Assembly (NCBI GenBank): GCA_020882975.1
Contig: JAHRFD010000001.1
Span: 432,388-496,387 of the forward strand
Direction of reading: 5' to 3'
Origin: Microcoleus sp. EPA2
GTDB taxonomy: Bacteria > Cyanobacteriota > Cyanobacteriia > Cyanobacteriales > Microcoleaceae
Length of the DNA stretch: 64,000 nucleotides
How positions within the stretch are numbered: position 1 is the stretch's first letter; each line of letters begins with the position of its first letter. A model generated the notes under the pieces. The model worked only from the letters and a program-made list of their open reading frames with translations. It did no database searches and was not told the DNA's origin. This document shows, piece by piece, positions 44,663 through 52,614 of this stretch. The position numbers and the translations under genes were made by a program.

Positions 44663-44917
44663 CTATTCATTTCGTGCTGATTCCTGGTATTTTTCCAAGA
44701 TACCACTCGACAACATGAGTCTGGGCCAAACTAACAAGAAAAAACCCATCCACACTAATAATGGTATCGCTACTATAACTGTAATCCAAACAGTTTTCAA
44801 TAAAAACCAACTGCCAGTAATCAGACTAATTCCTGTTAAAAGAATCGACCAAGGCTGACACCACCAAGGTTTGAAATCCCAAGCACTAAGTTTTTTGGGT
44901 TCGGAAACATTTTGCAT
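44663..44917 (-). CDS. DUF6737 family small membrane protein
   Basis: 84 residues with two transmembrane helices (PWSILLTGISLITGSWFLLK and WITVIVAIPLLVWMGFFLLV). WDFKPWWCQPWSILLTG is typical of the cyanobacterial DUF6737 family. Function unknown. The ATG is directly followed upstream by a TTATTGG repeat array, so its 5' leader consists of repeats. Confidence 0.78.
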   Translation of the reverse strand: MQNVSEPKKLSAWDFKPWWCQPWSILLTGISLITGSWFLLKTVWITVIVAIPLLVWMGFFLLVWPRLMLSSGILEKYQESARNE

Positions 44918-45165
44918 ATTAGTTATTGGTTAGTTGTTATTGGTTATTGGTTAGTAGTTATTGGTTATTGGTTAGTAGTTATTGGTTATTGGTTATTTGT
45001 GATGAGTTATTTGTTATTGGTTATTGGTTATTGGTTAGTAGTTATTGGTGTTAATCCCAATTCCCAATTCCCAATTCCCAATTCCCAATTCCCAATTCCC
45101 AATTCCCAATTCCCAATTCCCCATTCCCCATTCCCCATTCCCAATTCCCCATTCCCCATTCCCCA
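44918..45165. repeat. Large short-tandem-repeat block (TTATTGG then CCCAATT)
   Basis: Bases 44920-45047 hold about 17 degenerate TTATTGG/TTAGTAG units. Bases 45052-45117 hold about nine units of CCCAATT, followed by CCCCATT units to 45165. This is the longest STRR block in the window and lies between divergent genes (DUF6737 and the VWA gene). Confidence 0.92.
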
Positions 45166-45370
45166 GTCAGTAGCTGTGTCCTTGGACTCTACTAGCCCAA
45201 CCGCGGACTCCAAGGGTGGAGGGGCTGGATTTACTTTTTTTGACCTCATATTTCCCATTAATGGTAAAATGCGATCGCCATAGCAATTTCAGTTCCATAG
45301 GTTGCTAACTTGCTAGGCTAGAAAGTAGCAAACCAAAAAAATCCAGCCACTCCAAGGTCAATCGCGAACC
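45166..45370. other. Spacer with inverted repeat upstream of the VWA gene
   Basis: GGGCTGGATTT (near 45222) and AAATCCAGCC (near 45338) face each other across about 105 bp, with CCAAGG on both outer sides (CTCCAAGGGTGG and CACTCCAAGG). It may be a further non-autonomous element; nothing coding is visible. Confidence 0.5.
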
Positions 45371-46033
45371 ATGAGACTAGACGAAGCCGTAGAATTTGCC
45401 GAAAACCCTGAGCCGCGTTGTCCCTGCGTCCTCCTGTTGGACACCTCCGGTTCAATGCAAGGTGCTCCTATAGATGCCTTGAATGAAGGGCTGCAAACTT
45501 TTAGGGAGGATCTGATTAAAGATGAATTGGCAAAAAAGCGAGTTGAAGTCGCGATTATTTCCTTTGACAATCATATCAAAGTTGTGCAGGATTTCGTGAC
45601 GGCAGACCAATTCGAGACACCACTGCTGAAAGCCCAAGGACAAACTCACATGGGTGCAGGTATTCAACAAGCACTAGATTTAATCGCCGCCCGCAAATCG
45701 GAATATCGCAACAACGGAATTACCTATTATCGGCCATGGGTATTTATGATTACTGATGGAGAACCCCAAGGCGAATCGGACGATATTGTAGACATCGCTT
45801 CACGGCGGATTAAAGAGGAAGAAACTAACAAGCGCGTTGCTTTTTTTGCGGTAGGAGTCGAAGGTGCTAATATTGCCCGTCTCGCCGAAATTGTGGAACG
45901 GACTCCTGTAAAATTGAAAGGATTGGACTTTAGGGAGATGTTTATTTGGCTGTCAGCCAGTATGCAGCGAGTTTCTCACTCAAAAATTGATGAACAAGTA
46001 GCCTTACCACCTCCGGGGTGGGGAACCGTTTAG
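45371..46033 (+). CDS. TerY-like von Willebrand factor A domain protein
   Basis: 220 residues, a single VWA domain. CVLLLDTSGSMQGAPIDALN contains the MIDAS DxSxS motif (Asp24, Ser26, Ser28); AQGQTHMGAGIQQALDLI provides the MIDAS Thr, and VFMITDGEPQGESDD the MIDAS Asp. It matches TerY, which in TerY-phosphatase-kinase triads is a phosphorylation-controlled metal-binding scaffold. It is followed by a PP2C gene, as in those triads, but no kinase gene follows. ATG start. Confidence 0.9.
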   Translation: MRLDEAVEFAENPEPRCPCVLLLDTSGSMQGAPIDALNEGLQTFREDLIKDELAKKRVEVAIISFDNHIKVVQDFVTADQFETPLLKAQGQTHMGAGIQQALDLIAARKSEYRNNGITYYRPWVFMITDGEPQGESDDIVDIASRRIKEEETNKRVAFFAVGVEGANIARLAEIVERTPVKLKGLDFREMFIWLSASMQRVSHSKIDEQVALPPPGWGTV

Positions 46034-46071
46034 TCATTCGTTATTGGTTATTTGTTATGAGTAGCAGGTGA

Positions 46072-46128
46072 CAATTAACTACTAACAATTAACTACTAAC
46101 CATTAACTACTAACAATTAACTACTAAC
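46072..46128. repeat. Short tandem repeat AACTACTAACAATT
   Basis: About four units of the 14-bp AACTACTAACAATT in the 112-bp spacer between the VWA and PP2C genes. Confidence 0.88.
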
Positions 46129-46145
46129 ATCTGAATAACTGACAA

Positions 46146-46931
46146 ATGACAGAACAAATGACAAAGTGGCAAGTGGTAGCAGCATCGGTGATGGGGACGA
46201 GTCACTCCAAGCGATCGCAACCTTGTCAAGATGCCCACTGCTGGCGGCTGTTGCCCAATGGTGTTTTGGCGGCCTCCGTTGCCGATGGTGCGGGTTCAGC
46301 AACACTGGCAGAAGTAGGTGCTAAAATTGCTGTGGAAGCAGTTGTCGAAACAATTTGTCGGCAATCAGAAAAGCTGCCTGAAGATGACAGCCAATGGCAA
46401 GTATTCCTCACATCTGCACTTCAAGTCGCACGGGCGGCTGTGGAAACAGAAGCCGCGACGCGGGGAGTGGCGGCTAGAGATTTAGCTTGCACTTTAATTG
46501 CGGTGGTGGCTACACCCGAATTAATCGCCGTTGCTCAAATCGGTGATGGTGCGGTGGTGGCGGGTGATAATCAAGGAAGTGCGATCGCCCTGACAGTACC
46601 TCCCTGTGGTGAATATATCAATGAAACGATTTTTTTGATTTCCCCCAATGCCATAGAAACTGCACAATTTCATCTGCGAAGGGAAAAAATGGCGCATTTA
46701 GCCGTGTTTTCCGACGGATTGCAAATGCTAGCCCTGAAAATCCCGGAAGGCACACCACACAGTCCATTTTTTGCACCCCTATTTCGATTTTCTGCTCAAG
46801 TTCAAGATGAGTCTGATGCACAACAGCAGTTGGAGTCTTTTTTGCGATCGCCCCGCGTTTCCGAACGCACCGATGATGACTTAACATTATTATTGGCAAG
46901 TTGTTTGAGTTCGGAATTACCAGAAAATTAA
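46146..46931 (+). CDS. PP2C family serine/threonine phosphatase
   Basis: 261 residues. ASVMGTSHSKRSQPCQDAHC, ASVADGAGSATLAEVGAKIA (metal-binding DG), LIAVVATPELIAVAQIGDGA and TDDDLTLLLAS (metal-binding DD) are the PP2C motifs. It resembles the PP2C of TerY triads, where phosphatase and kinase act on the VWA protein or associated factors. No kinase is encoded nearby. Two candidate ATGs lie 15 bases apart (46146, and 46158); the first is used. Confidence 0.9.
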   Translation: MTEQMTKWQVVAASVMGTSHSKRSQPCQDAHCWRLLPNGVLAASVADGAGSATLAEVGAKIAVEAVVETICRQSEKLPEDDSQWQVFLTSALQVARAAVETEAATRGVAARDLACTLIAVVATPELIAVAQIGDGAVVAGDNQGSAIALTVPPCGEYINETIFLISPNAIETAQFHLRREKMAHLAVFSDGLQMLALKIPEGTPHSPFFAPLFRFSAQVQDESDAQQQLESFLRSPRVSERTDDDLTLLLASCLSSELPEN

Positions 46932-47150
46932 CAGTAGACATCTTGCCACAGCGAGTCTTGTAAAACTTTATTAAGTTTGTCCGCAGTAGTAACCAATTAT
47001 CCACCTGCATCTATCTGCGTCGGTTGGCGTTCATCTGCGCTACAAAACCGATTCTGATTTGGGCAAGAAGTCTCATCTGTTCAAGGTAGCGGTTCTATAA
47101 TAAAATCGACTTGTCAACAATTATGCTCCCGTTTAACAGTAGGTCATCAC

Positions 47151-47846
47151 TTGCAAGCACAAGAGATTAAGGATCAACTCAAATCCCTAATTAGCGAAGC
47201 ATATCCAATAGATCCGAGTTTGGCGAGAAGATTGGATGAAATTTATCGCTGGGTAAAAGATGTCAAACCCGGTTCGCTAACTGCCAAAAAATTTGTGATG
47301 GCTTTTCTGCTACAGCTTGTCAGTGATTCAGAAGTTTGGTTGGCTGTCAAATCTCTACCTTCGGAAGCAGCGCAACAAGCGGCCTTTGAGTTAATGAGTT
47401 CTGCCGAAAGATATTGGTATAGCTATCTCTTTCCTAAATGGCTGAGTGAAACCGATCGCAAATTTCATATTTGGAAGAAAAAATTAATGGCGGGAGAATT
47501 TTATCCGGCTGACGAGCAGATACTCCAATCGATCATAACTCACATTCAGCAGCGAGAAGATACTTCTTTTATACAGCGTTATATAGCCGATCTTTCGATG
47601 GCTACGGATTCCATAGTCAGCAGCCGGGAACATCAGCCTTTATGTATACAAATCACCAGTATTTCGGATGAATTTTCGCAAGAAAAATATGATAATTGGC
47701 AAAAAACTCTTCAGGAATGGGGGATTGACAGAGGATTATTTTTAAGTTACAATCCAAGTATTGAAAATTCGGTAGTTCGATTAGTTAATATGGCATTATA
47801 CAACAGCGACAATTTACAGGCTGGCACCTACCTGAAATTTTCCTAG
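47151..47846 (+). CDS. Unrecognised protein with helical N-terminus and possible nuclease-like C-terminus
   Basis: 231 residues; the start is a TTG (47151) with AGGTCATCAC upstream, so the true start is uncertain. The N-terminal about 140 residues are predicted helical and rich in charged and aromatic residues (AERYWYSYLFPKWLSETDRK). The C-terminal part, REHQPLCIQITSISDEFSQE, KYDNWQKTLQEWGIDRGLFL and SYNPSIENSVVRLVNMALYN, resembles the strand-helix pattern of restriction-like nuclease folds, but I see no firm catalytic PD-(D/E)xK. I do not recognise it. It lies between the PP2C gene and the RNase III-like gene. Confidence 0.6.
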   Translation: MQAQEIKDQLKSLISEAYPIDPSLARRLDEIYRWVKDVKPGSLTAKKFVMAFLLQLVSDSEVWLAVKSLPSEAAQQAAFELMSSAERYWYSYLFPKWLSETDRKFHIWKKKLMAGEFYPADEQILQSIITHIQQREDTSFIQRYIADLSMATDSIVSSREHQPLCIQITSISDEFSQEKYDNWQKTLQEWGIDRGLFLSYNPSIENSVVRLVNMALYNSDNLQAGTYLKFS

Positions 47847-48227
47847 AATCGAGAATGGGGCCTCGTAAATGTTGTTAAAAAAGTTGTGAAAAAATGTGAA
47901 TATTTCTCTGTCGGCTATTCCTCAGCATTCTCTGCCGTTCCGGCCTCAACCAATCTAATTTAAACAAAATAAGATGGCGTTAAGTCAAACCTAGGGACTA
48001 CGCGCTGGAAACAGCGATTAGAAACACAGGACTTACGAATTCAACGGAAAAAAAACCCGGTTTCTCTTTCTGCTACTGAATCTCAAATGACGCAATCAGT
48101 TTAAGAAACCGGGTTTTTGCGTCCAGGAACAACTCAGATATTTGCTATGAATGGACGCTTGTGAAGCCCTAGATATTTCCCTAGCCCGATAGTATAGCAA
48201 CCTTAAAATTCGATCGAAAATAACACC
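47847..48227. other. Spacer with hairpin repeat
   Basis: Apart from one AACCCGGTTTCT hairpin repeat (48047-48124), I see no gene in this 381-bp spacer. ACAGGACTTACGAATTCAAC just before the repeat is typical of cyanobacterial dispersed repeats. Confidence 0.55.
48047..48124. repeat. AACCCGGTTTCT hairpin repeat, copy 2
   Basis: AAAAAACCCGGTTTCTCTTT opens and TAAGAAACCGGGTTTTTGCG closes the element, giving a 13-bp arm (AAACCCGGTTTCT/AGAAACCGGGTTT). Inverted relative to the copy at 32666; both share the outer GGACGCAAAAACCCGG sequence on one side. Confidence 0.8.
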
Positions 48228-49250
48228 ATGACAGCACAAGGCACAACGACTGTTGAAAAAAGTTTACAAAAAGTCTTGGAAAAACTGGAATCCTCCCGAA
48301 AAATGCAGGATGACTGGATGAAAAACGGGATAAATTTTGTAGATTTGTATGTGGATGACGCTGGTGGAGATTGGTTGGAAGAATGGGGAAAAGTGGAAGC
48401 AGCAGATTTAGAAGTTGACACGATTACCAGTATAGATGTTGAGGCTATCAAAATAGCGATCGGCTTTTCTAACTTTCAGAAAACACAATTACTGGAAATA
48501 GCCTTGAGTCACCGTGGCGATACCAAGGATTTTCGAGGCAGATCTTTTGACTCGTCACTGGACCAAGATGTCCAGTACAAAAGGCTGGCTCTCCTAGGAA
48601 GCGCGATTTTGAGTGCCGTTGTTACCGATTACCTATACCGCCAATATCCCGATCTCGAACGAGATTGTATCTCAAATTTAAAATCTGGGTTACTAGACAA
48701 GAACAAACTATCGGAATTTGCGCTCAGTTTGAATTTGCAGGAACTTAGCTTGCATAGTGTGCAGGGGAAAGAAATAGAAAAAAGTGAGTACAAGAAATTT
48801 TTAGGAGAAACTTTTGAGGCGGTGTTTGGGGCGATTTACTTGGAGTGCGATCGCGATTTTTTGCGTGCGGGCGACTGGCTGATTCAGAATTTCATAGCCC
48901 AAGCAGTTGCTGACAAGATGAGTCAAAAAAGCGCTCTAATTGAAGGGACAAAAAAATCCCCACAAATAGCTGTTAAACGGCTACGAATCCTGGGTGCAGA
49001 AATTTTAGAGGCGATCGCCTTTGACTATCTATACCACCGTTTTCCAGAACGCAAAGCCAGCCAGCTAACTGAGTGGAAAAAAATGTTAGTCGCCAAAGAA
49101 ATTTTTCCCAAAGAATTCAAGACCAAATTAGGCAATCGTTACCTAGAATTGGACAGTGATTTCTCACGCACCCGCGACTGGTTAGTTAATAACTTTATCA
49201 AAACAACAGTGGAAGAACTGGTAGAGGAGAGAGAAAATCAATTCAACTAA
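48228..49250 (+). CDS. Tandem RNase III-like domain protein, predicted catalytically inactive
   Basis: 340 residues. A first RNase III-like domain (about 71-231) follows an acidic N-terminus: LLEIALSHRGDTKDFRG (the ALTHRS motif), YKRLALLGSAILSAVVTDYL (where RNase III has NERLEFLGDSILS), then KKFLGETFEAVFGAIYLECD (where it has ADTVEALIGGVFLD). Compared with E. coli, Glu38, Glu41 and Asp45 are replaced by Lys118, Ala121 and Ser125, and Asp114 by Glu194; only Glu117 (Glu197) is kept. A second, shorter copy (about 249-332; VKRLRILGAEILEAIAFDYL, LELDSDFSRTRDWLVNNFIK) lacks the motif helix. No dsRNA-binding domain. It probably binds or dimerises with structured RNA or another RNase III without cutting; that is inference. 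Confidence 0.75.
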   Translation: MTAQGTTTVEKSLQKVLEKLESSRKMQDDWMKNGINFVDLYVDDAGGDWLEEWGKVEAADLEVDTITSIDVEAIKIAIGFSNFQKTQLLEIALSHRGDTKDFRGRSFDSSLDQDVQYKRLALLGSAILSAVVTDYLYRQYPDLERDCISNLKSGLLDKNKLSEFALSLNLQELSLHSVQGKEIEKSEYKKFLGETFEAVFGAIYLECDRDFLRAGDWLIQNFIAQAVADKMSQKSALIEGTKKSPQIAVKRLRILGAEILEAIAFDYLYHRFPERKASQLTEWKKMLVAKEIFPKEFKTKLGNRYLELDSDFSRTRDWLVNNFIKTTVEELVEERENQFN

Positions 49251-49480
49251 AAGTAGAAAACCAATAGCTGCTACAGGTCCAAAGTATCTGTAGCTTGAGG
49301 AGGGGAAGAAAGAGAGAGGGAGAAAGAGAGAGCGGGAGAGAATTTGACGCTGGGTGGGATTGCCACTGCAAAAATTACGCAAATGATTTAGGCTCATTAT
49401 AGAACTATCGACTTTCCTAGTAGGGTCGATGTTCAGATTGAGAACTTTGTTAGTGAATTTTGCTTTTAAAAAACTGAGTC
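49251..49480. other. Spacer with hairpin and purine tract
   Basis: AGCTGCTACAG and CTGTAGCTTG (49268-49294) pair as a near-perfect stem 15-20 bases after the RNase III-like gene. A purine-only stretch (GAGGAGGGGAAGAAAGAGAG type) runs from about 49296 to 49341. No further gene. Confidence 0.5.
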
Positions 49481-52400
49481 ATGACTCAAAAAACCCGTAC
49501 TGTTTTAATTATCGATGACTCTCCTGAAGACAGGGAACTGTATCGGCGGTATCTGAAGCGCGATCGCGAATATTCCTACACTTTTTTAGAGGCGGGACTG
49601 GGGAAAAAAGGGCTGGAATTGTGGCTGCAGCAACCCGATGCCGTGTTGCTCGATTATCGACTGCCCGACATAGACGGAGTGGAATTTCTCCGTCAACTAC
49701 AACCATCCTCGCCCCAGCTACGCTTCCCGGTGATTATGGTGACGGGGCAGGGCAATGAGGAAACCGCCGTCGAGGCCATGAAAGCGGGGGCACAGGATTA
49801 TTTGGTCAAGGAGCAAATTACGCCCCAAAGGTTGCAACAAGCAGTAAATGCGACAATTGCCACAGTGCAGCTTCACTCTCAAATACAACTGCGCATGGAA
49901 CGAGAGCAGTTGATCTCCGAGATTACTCGGAAGATTTATCAAACAACGGATTTGCAAGAAATTCTGCAAACTATAGTAACTCAAACGCGACTGTTCCTCA
50001 AGGTCGATCGAGTTTTTATCTATCGTTTTCAGCCAGACTTTAGCGGCATTATCACGGTGGAATCTGTCGGTAGCGACTGGTTGCCCCTTCTGAATATCCA
50101 GGTAAACGACCAATATTTCATGGAAACGCGGGGTGAAGATTATCGGTTGGGACGCATTCAGGTAGTTGCCGACATTCATACCGGAGGTTTAACCCAGTGT
50201 CATGTCGATTTACTGGTCAAATTTCAAATCCGCGCCAACTTGGTAGTTGCGATTCTGCACCAAGAAACATTGTGGGGTTTATTAGTCGCAAACCAGTGTT
50301 GCTCCACCCGTCAGTGGCAACCCTTTGAGATTGATTTATTACAAGAATTAACAAGTCTGGTTGGCATTGGGCTTCAGCAGGCAGCACTCTATCAAGCCAC
50401 ACAATCCCTGCAAGAAAGCCTACAGCGGGAGAAAGCGATCGCCGCTGTGATTCAAAGAATGCGGCAAACCCTTGATATGGAAACGATATTCCAAGCCACC
50501 ACCGCAGAACTACGACAGTTTATGAAATGCGATCGTGTCGTTGTCTATCAGTTCAATGCCGACTGGAGTGGACAATTTGTGGCCGAATCAGCAGGAGAGG
50601 GTTGGACTGCTTTGATGCAACCAGAAACCAATAATTCTGATGGAACTCAATTTGTGAATGAGTCTCGCTGCAATGTCATAACAACAATGTTGAGAGGCAC
50701 TCCCGAACCCGTTGTAGATAGTTATTTACAAGAAACCAAGGGCGGTATCTACAACCAAGGTATCAATTGCCGAGTTACCGAAGATATCTACCAAGCAGGA
50801 TTTACCCCCTGTTATATTGACCTATTAGAACAACTTGAAATCCGGGCTTACATTATTGTTCCCATCTTTTGTGGCAGTCAACTGTGGGGATTGCTCGCGA
50901 TTTATCAAAATTTGGAACCCCGTGCTTGGAGCGAAGTCGAAATCAACACAGTCGTTCAAATTGCGATTCAGTTGGGAGTCGCTTTGCAGCAAGCTCAGTT
51001 ACTCCAAGAAACTCAACAGCAGGCTATACAACTCCAGGAAGCAGCCTATGCGGCACAAGCCGCTAACCGCGCCAAAAGCAAATTTCTAGCCAATATGAGC
51101 CACGAACTGCGAACCCCTCTCAACGGCATTATGGGCTACGCACAAATCCTGCAACGAGACTCAAACACCACCGTCAAACAACAGGAAGATCTTCAAATTA
51201 TCTACAATTGCAGCCAACATTTACTGACACTGATCAACGATATTTTAAGTTTGTCTAAAATTGAAGCAAACAAAATTGAAATTCACCCACAAACATTTGA
51301 TTTTAAACCATTTCTCCAAGACTCAACAGCAATTTTTATCCTCAAAGCTAAACAAAAATTTATTAATTTTACCTACCATCCTCTGACTGAACTACCCAAA
51401 AAGGTGTATGCTGACGAAAAGCGACTGCGTCAAATTTTAATTAACCTTCTTTCTAATGCTATCAAATTTACAGACCGCGGTAGTGTAAGTTTGAAAGTAG
51501 GAGTTATAGCGACTACAGATCGGGATTTTAAAAATGTTAATAATCAGCAGGAATCTCCTTCTAATCATCCTTCATCCCCTAGGCATCATACGTCGCAGAA
51601 AATTCGCTTTCTAATAGAAGATACAGGCTGTGGCATTTCTCCCGAAGAATTAGAAAAAATTTTCTTACCCTTCGAGCAAGTGGGAAATATTTCTCGCCAA
51701 ACAGAAGGAACAGGCTTGGGATTGACAATTACTCAGAAGCTGATTTTTTTAATGGGAAGTGAAATTTTTGTTGAGAGCACTCCCGGAGTTGGTAGCAAAT
51801 TTTGGTTTGATTTAGATTTGCCTGTAAGTTCAGATCTCACCGAATTAATCTTGAAACCAAATAATACTATCCTTGGCTATGAAGGTAAAAAACAGAAAAT
51901 TCTGGTGGTGGATGACCGCTCGGAGAATCGCTCTGTACTGGTTAACTTGCTTAAGCCTCTGGGCTTTGAACTGGGGGAAGCAGCAGACGGACAAGCAGCG
52001 TTAGAAACAGCGCTAGAATTTAAACCTGATTTGATTTTATCTGACTTAGTAATGCCTCGGATGGATGGTTTCGGAATGATCCGAAAACTGCGCCAATTGC
52101 CTCTGTTTCAAAGTATAACAATCATCGCCGTCTCTGCCAGCGTGTTTAATGAAGATCGCCAAAAATGTTTGGAATTGGGCTACAGCGATTTTCTCGCCAA
52201 GCCGATACAAGCACCAGAGTTACTAGAAAAAATCAAGAGTTATTTAAATTTGTCATGGATTTACGAACCAGAATTTAGTGGGGAAAATGTGAGGAAGGCT
52301 GTAGCTACTAGCTCCCAGTCCATGGTGATGCCACCGAGGGAGGAATTGCTGGTTTTGTATCAAGCGGCTAAGAGCTGTTATGTGGAAGATGTCGATCGCG

Positions 52401-52528
52401 AAATCAACCGTTTGCAACAATTAGAGCCAGAGTATAGTTCGTTTGTTGCCATGGTGGTGGAACTTTCCAATGATTTTGAATATGAAGCAATTGTCAAGTT
52501 AGTCGATCGATATTATCACGGGGTATAA
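49481..52528 (+). CDS. Hybrid histidine kinase: REC-GAF-GAF-HisKA-HATPase-REC, candidate phytochrome-type sensor
   Basis: 1015 residues. Order: REC (7-130, phospho-Asp58); GAF1 (about 150-300); GAF2 (about 320-505); coiled linker; HisKA with FLANMSHELRTPLNGIMGYA (His541); HATPase_c with LLSNAIKF, EDTGCGIS and GTGLGLTI; REC (805-925, Asp855); a 90-residue Hpt-like helical tail. Both GAFs look like phytochrome/cyanobacteriochrome GAFs: GAF1 has the canonical CH pair in GLTQCHVDLLVKFQIRA (Cys240-His241), and GAF2 has CY in GFTPCYIDLLEQLEIRA (Cys444-Tyr445) plus an insertion with Cys397 and Cys430. Bilin binding, and therefore light sensing, is inferred. The N-terminal REC suggests it is also a phosphorelay target. 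No adjacent regulator gene. Confidence 0.9.
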   Translation: MTQKTRTVLIIDDSPEDRELYRRYLKRDREYSYTFLEAGLGKKGLELWLQQPDAVLLDYRLPDIDGVEFLRQLQPSSPQLRFPVIMVTGQGNEETAVEAMKAGAQDYLVKEQITPQRLQQAVNATIATVQLHSQIQLRMEREQLISEITRKIYQTTDLQEILQTIVTQTRLFLKVDRVFIYRFQPDFSGIITVESVGSDWLPLLNIQVNDQYFMETRGEDYRLGRIQVVADIHTGGLTQCHVDLLVKFQIRANLVVAILHQETLWGLLVANQCCSTRQWQPFEIDLLQELTSLVGIGLQQAALYQATQSLQESLQREKAIAAVIQRMRQTLDMETIFQATTAELRQFMKCDRVVVYQFNADWSGQFVAESAGEGWTALMQPETNNSDGTQFVNESRCNVITTMLRGTPEPVVDSYLQETKGGIYNQGINCRVTEDIYQAGFTPCYIDLLEQLEIRAYIIVPIFCGSQLWGLLAIYQNLEPRAWSEVEINTVVQIAIQLGVALQQAQLLQETQQQAIQLQEAAYAAQAANRAKSKFLANMSHELRTPLNGIMGYAQILQRDSNTTVKQQEDLQIIYNCSQHLLTLINDILSLSKIEANKIEIHPQTFDFKPFLQDSTAIFILKAKQKFINFTYHPLTELPKKVYADEKRLRQILINLLSNAIKFTDRGSVSLKVGVIATTDRDFKNVNNQQESPSNHPSSPRHHTSQKIRFLIEDTGCGISPEELEKIFLPFEQVGNISRQTEGTGLGLTITQKLIFLMGSEIFVESTPGVGSKFWFDLDLPVSSDLTELILKPNNTILGYEGKKQKILVVDDRSENRSVLVNLLKPLGFELGEAADGQAALETALEFKPDLILSDLVMPRMDGFGMIRKLRQLPLFQSITIIAVSASVFNEDRQKCLELGYSDFLAKPIQAPELLEKIKSYLNLSWIYEPEFSGENVRKAVATSSQSMVMPPREELLVLYQAAKSCYVEDVDREINRLQQLEPEYSSFVAMVVELSNDFEYEAIVKLVDRYYHGV

Positions 52529-52614
52529 AGATGAAAATGTGATTTGTGTTTCTGACTTGGGGCTAGGGACAGAGTTTATGGTAGATATTTTAGATAAAAT
52601 CCCGTGTCACGGGA

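Noticed and set aside
46618-47010. Minus-strand frame overlapping the end of the PP2C gene (possible missing TerY kinase)
   Set aside because: No kinase motifs, wrong strand and overlaps a confirmed gene; shadow.
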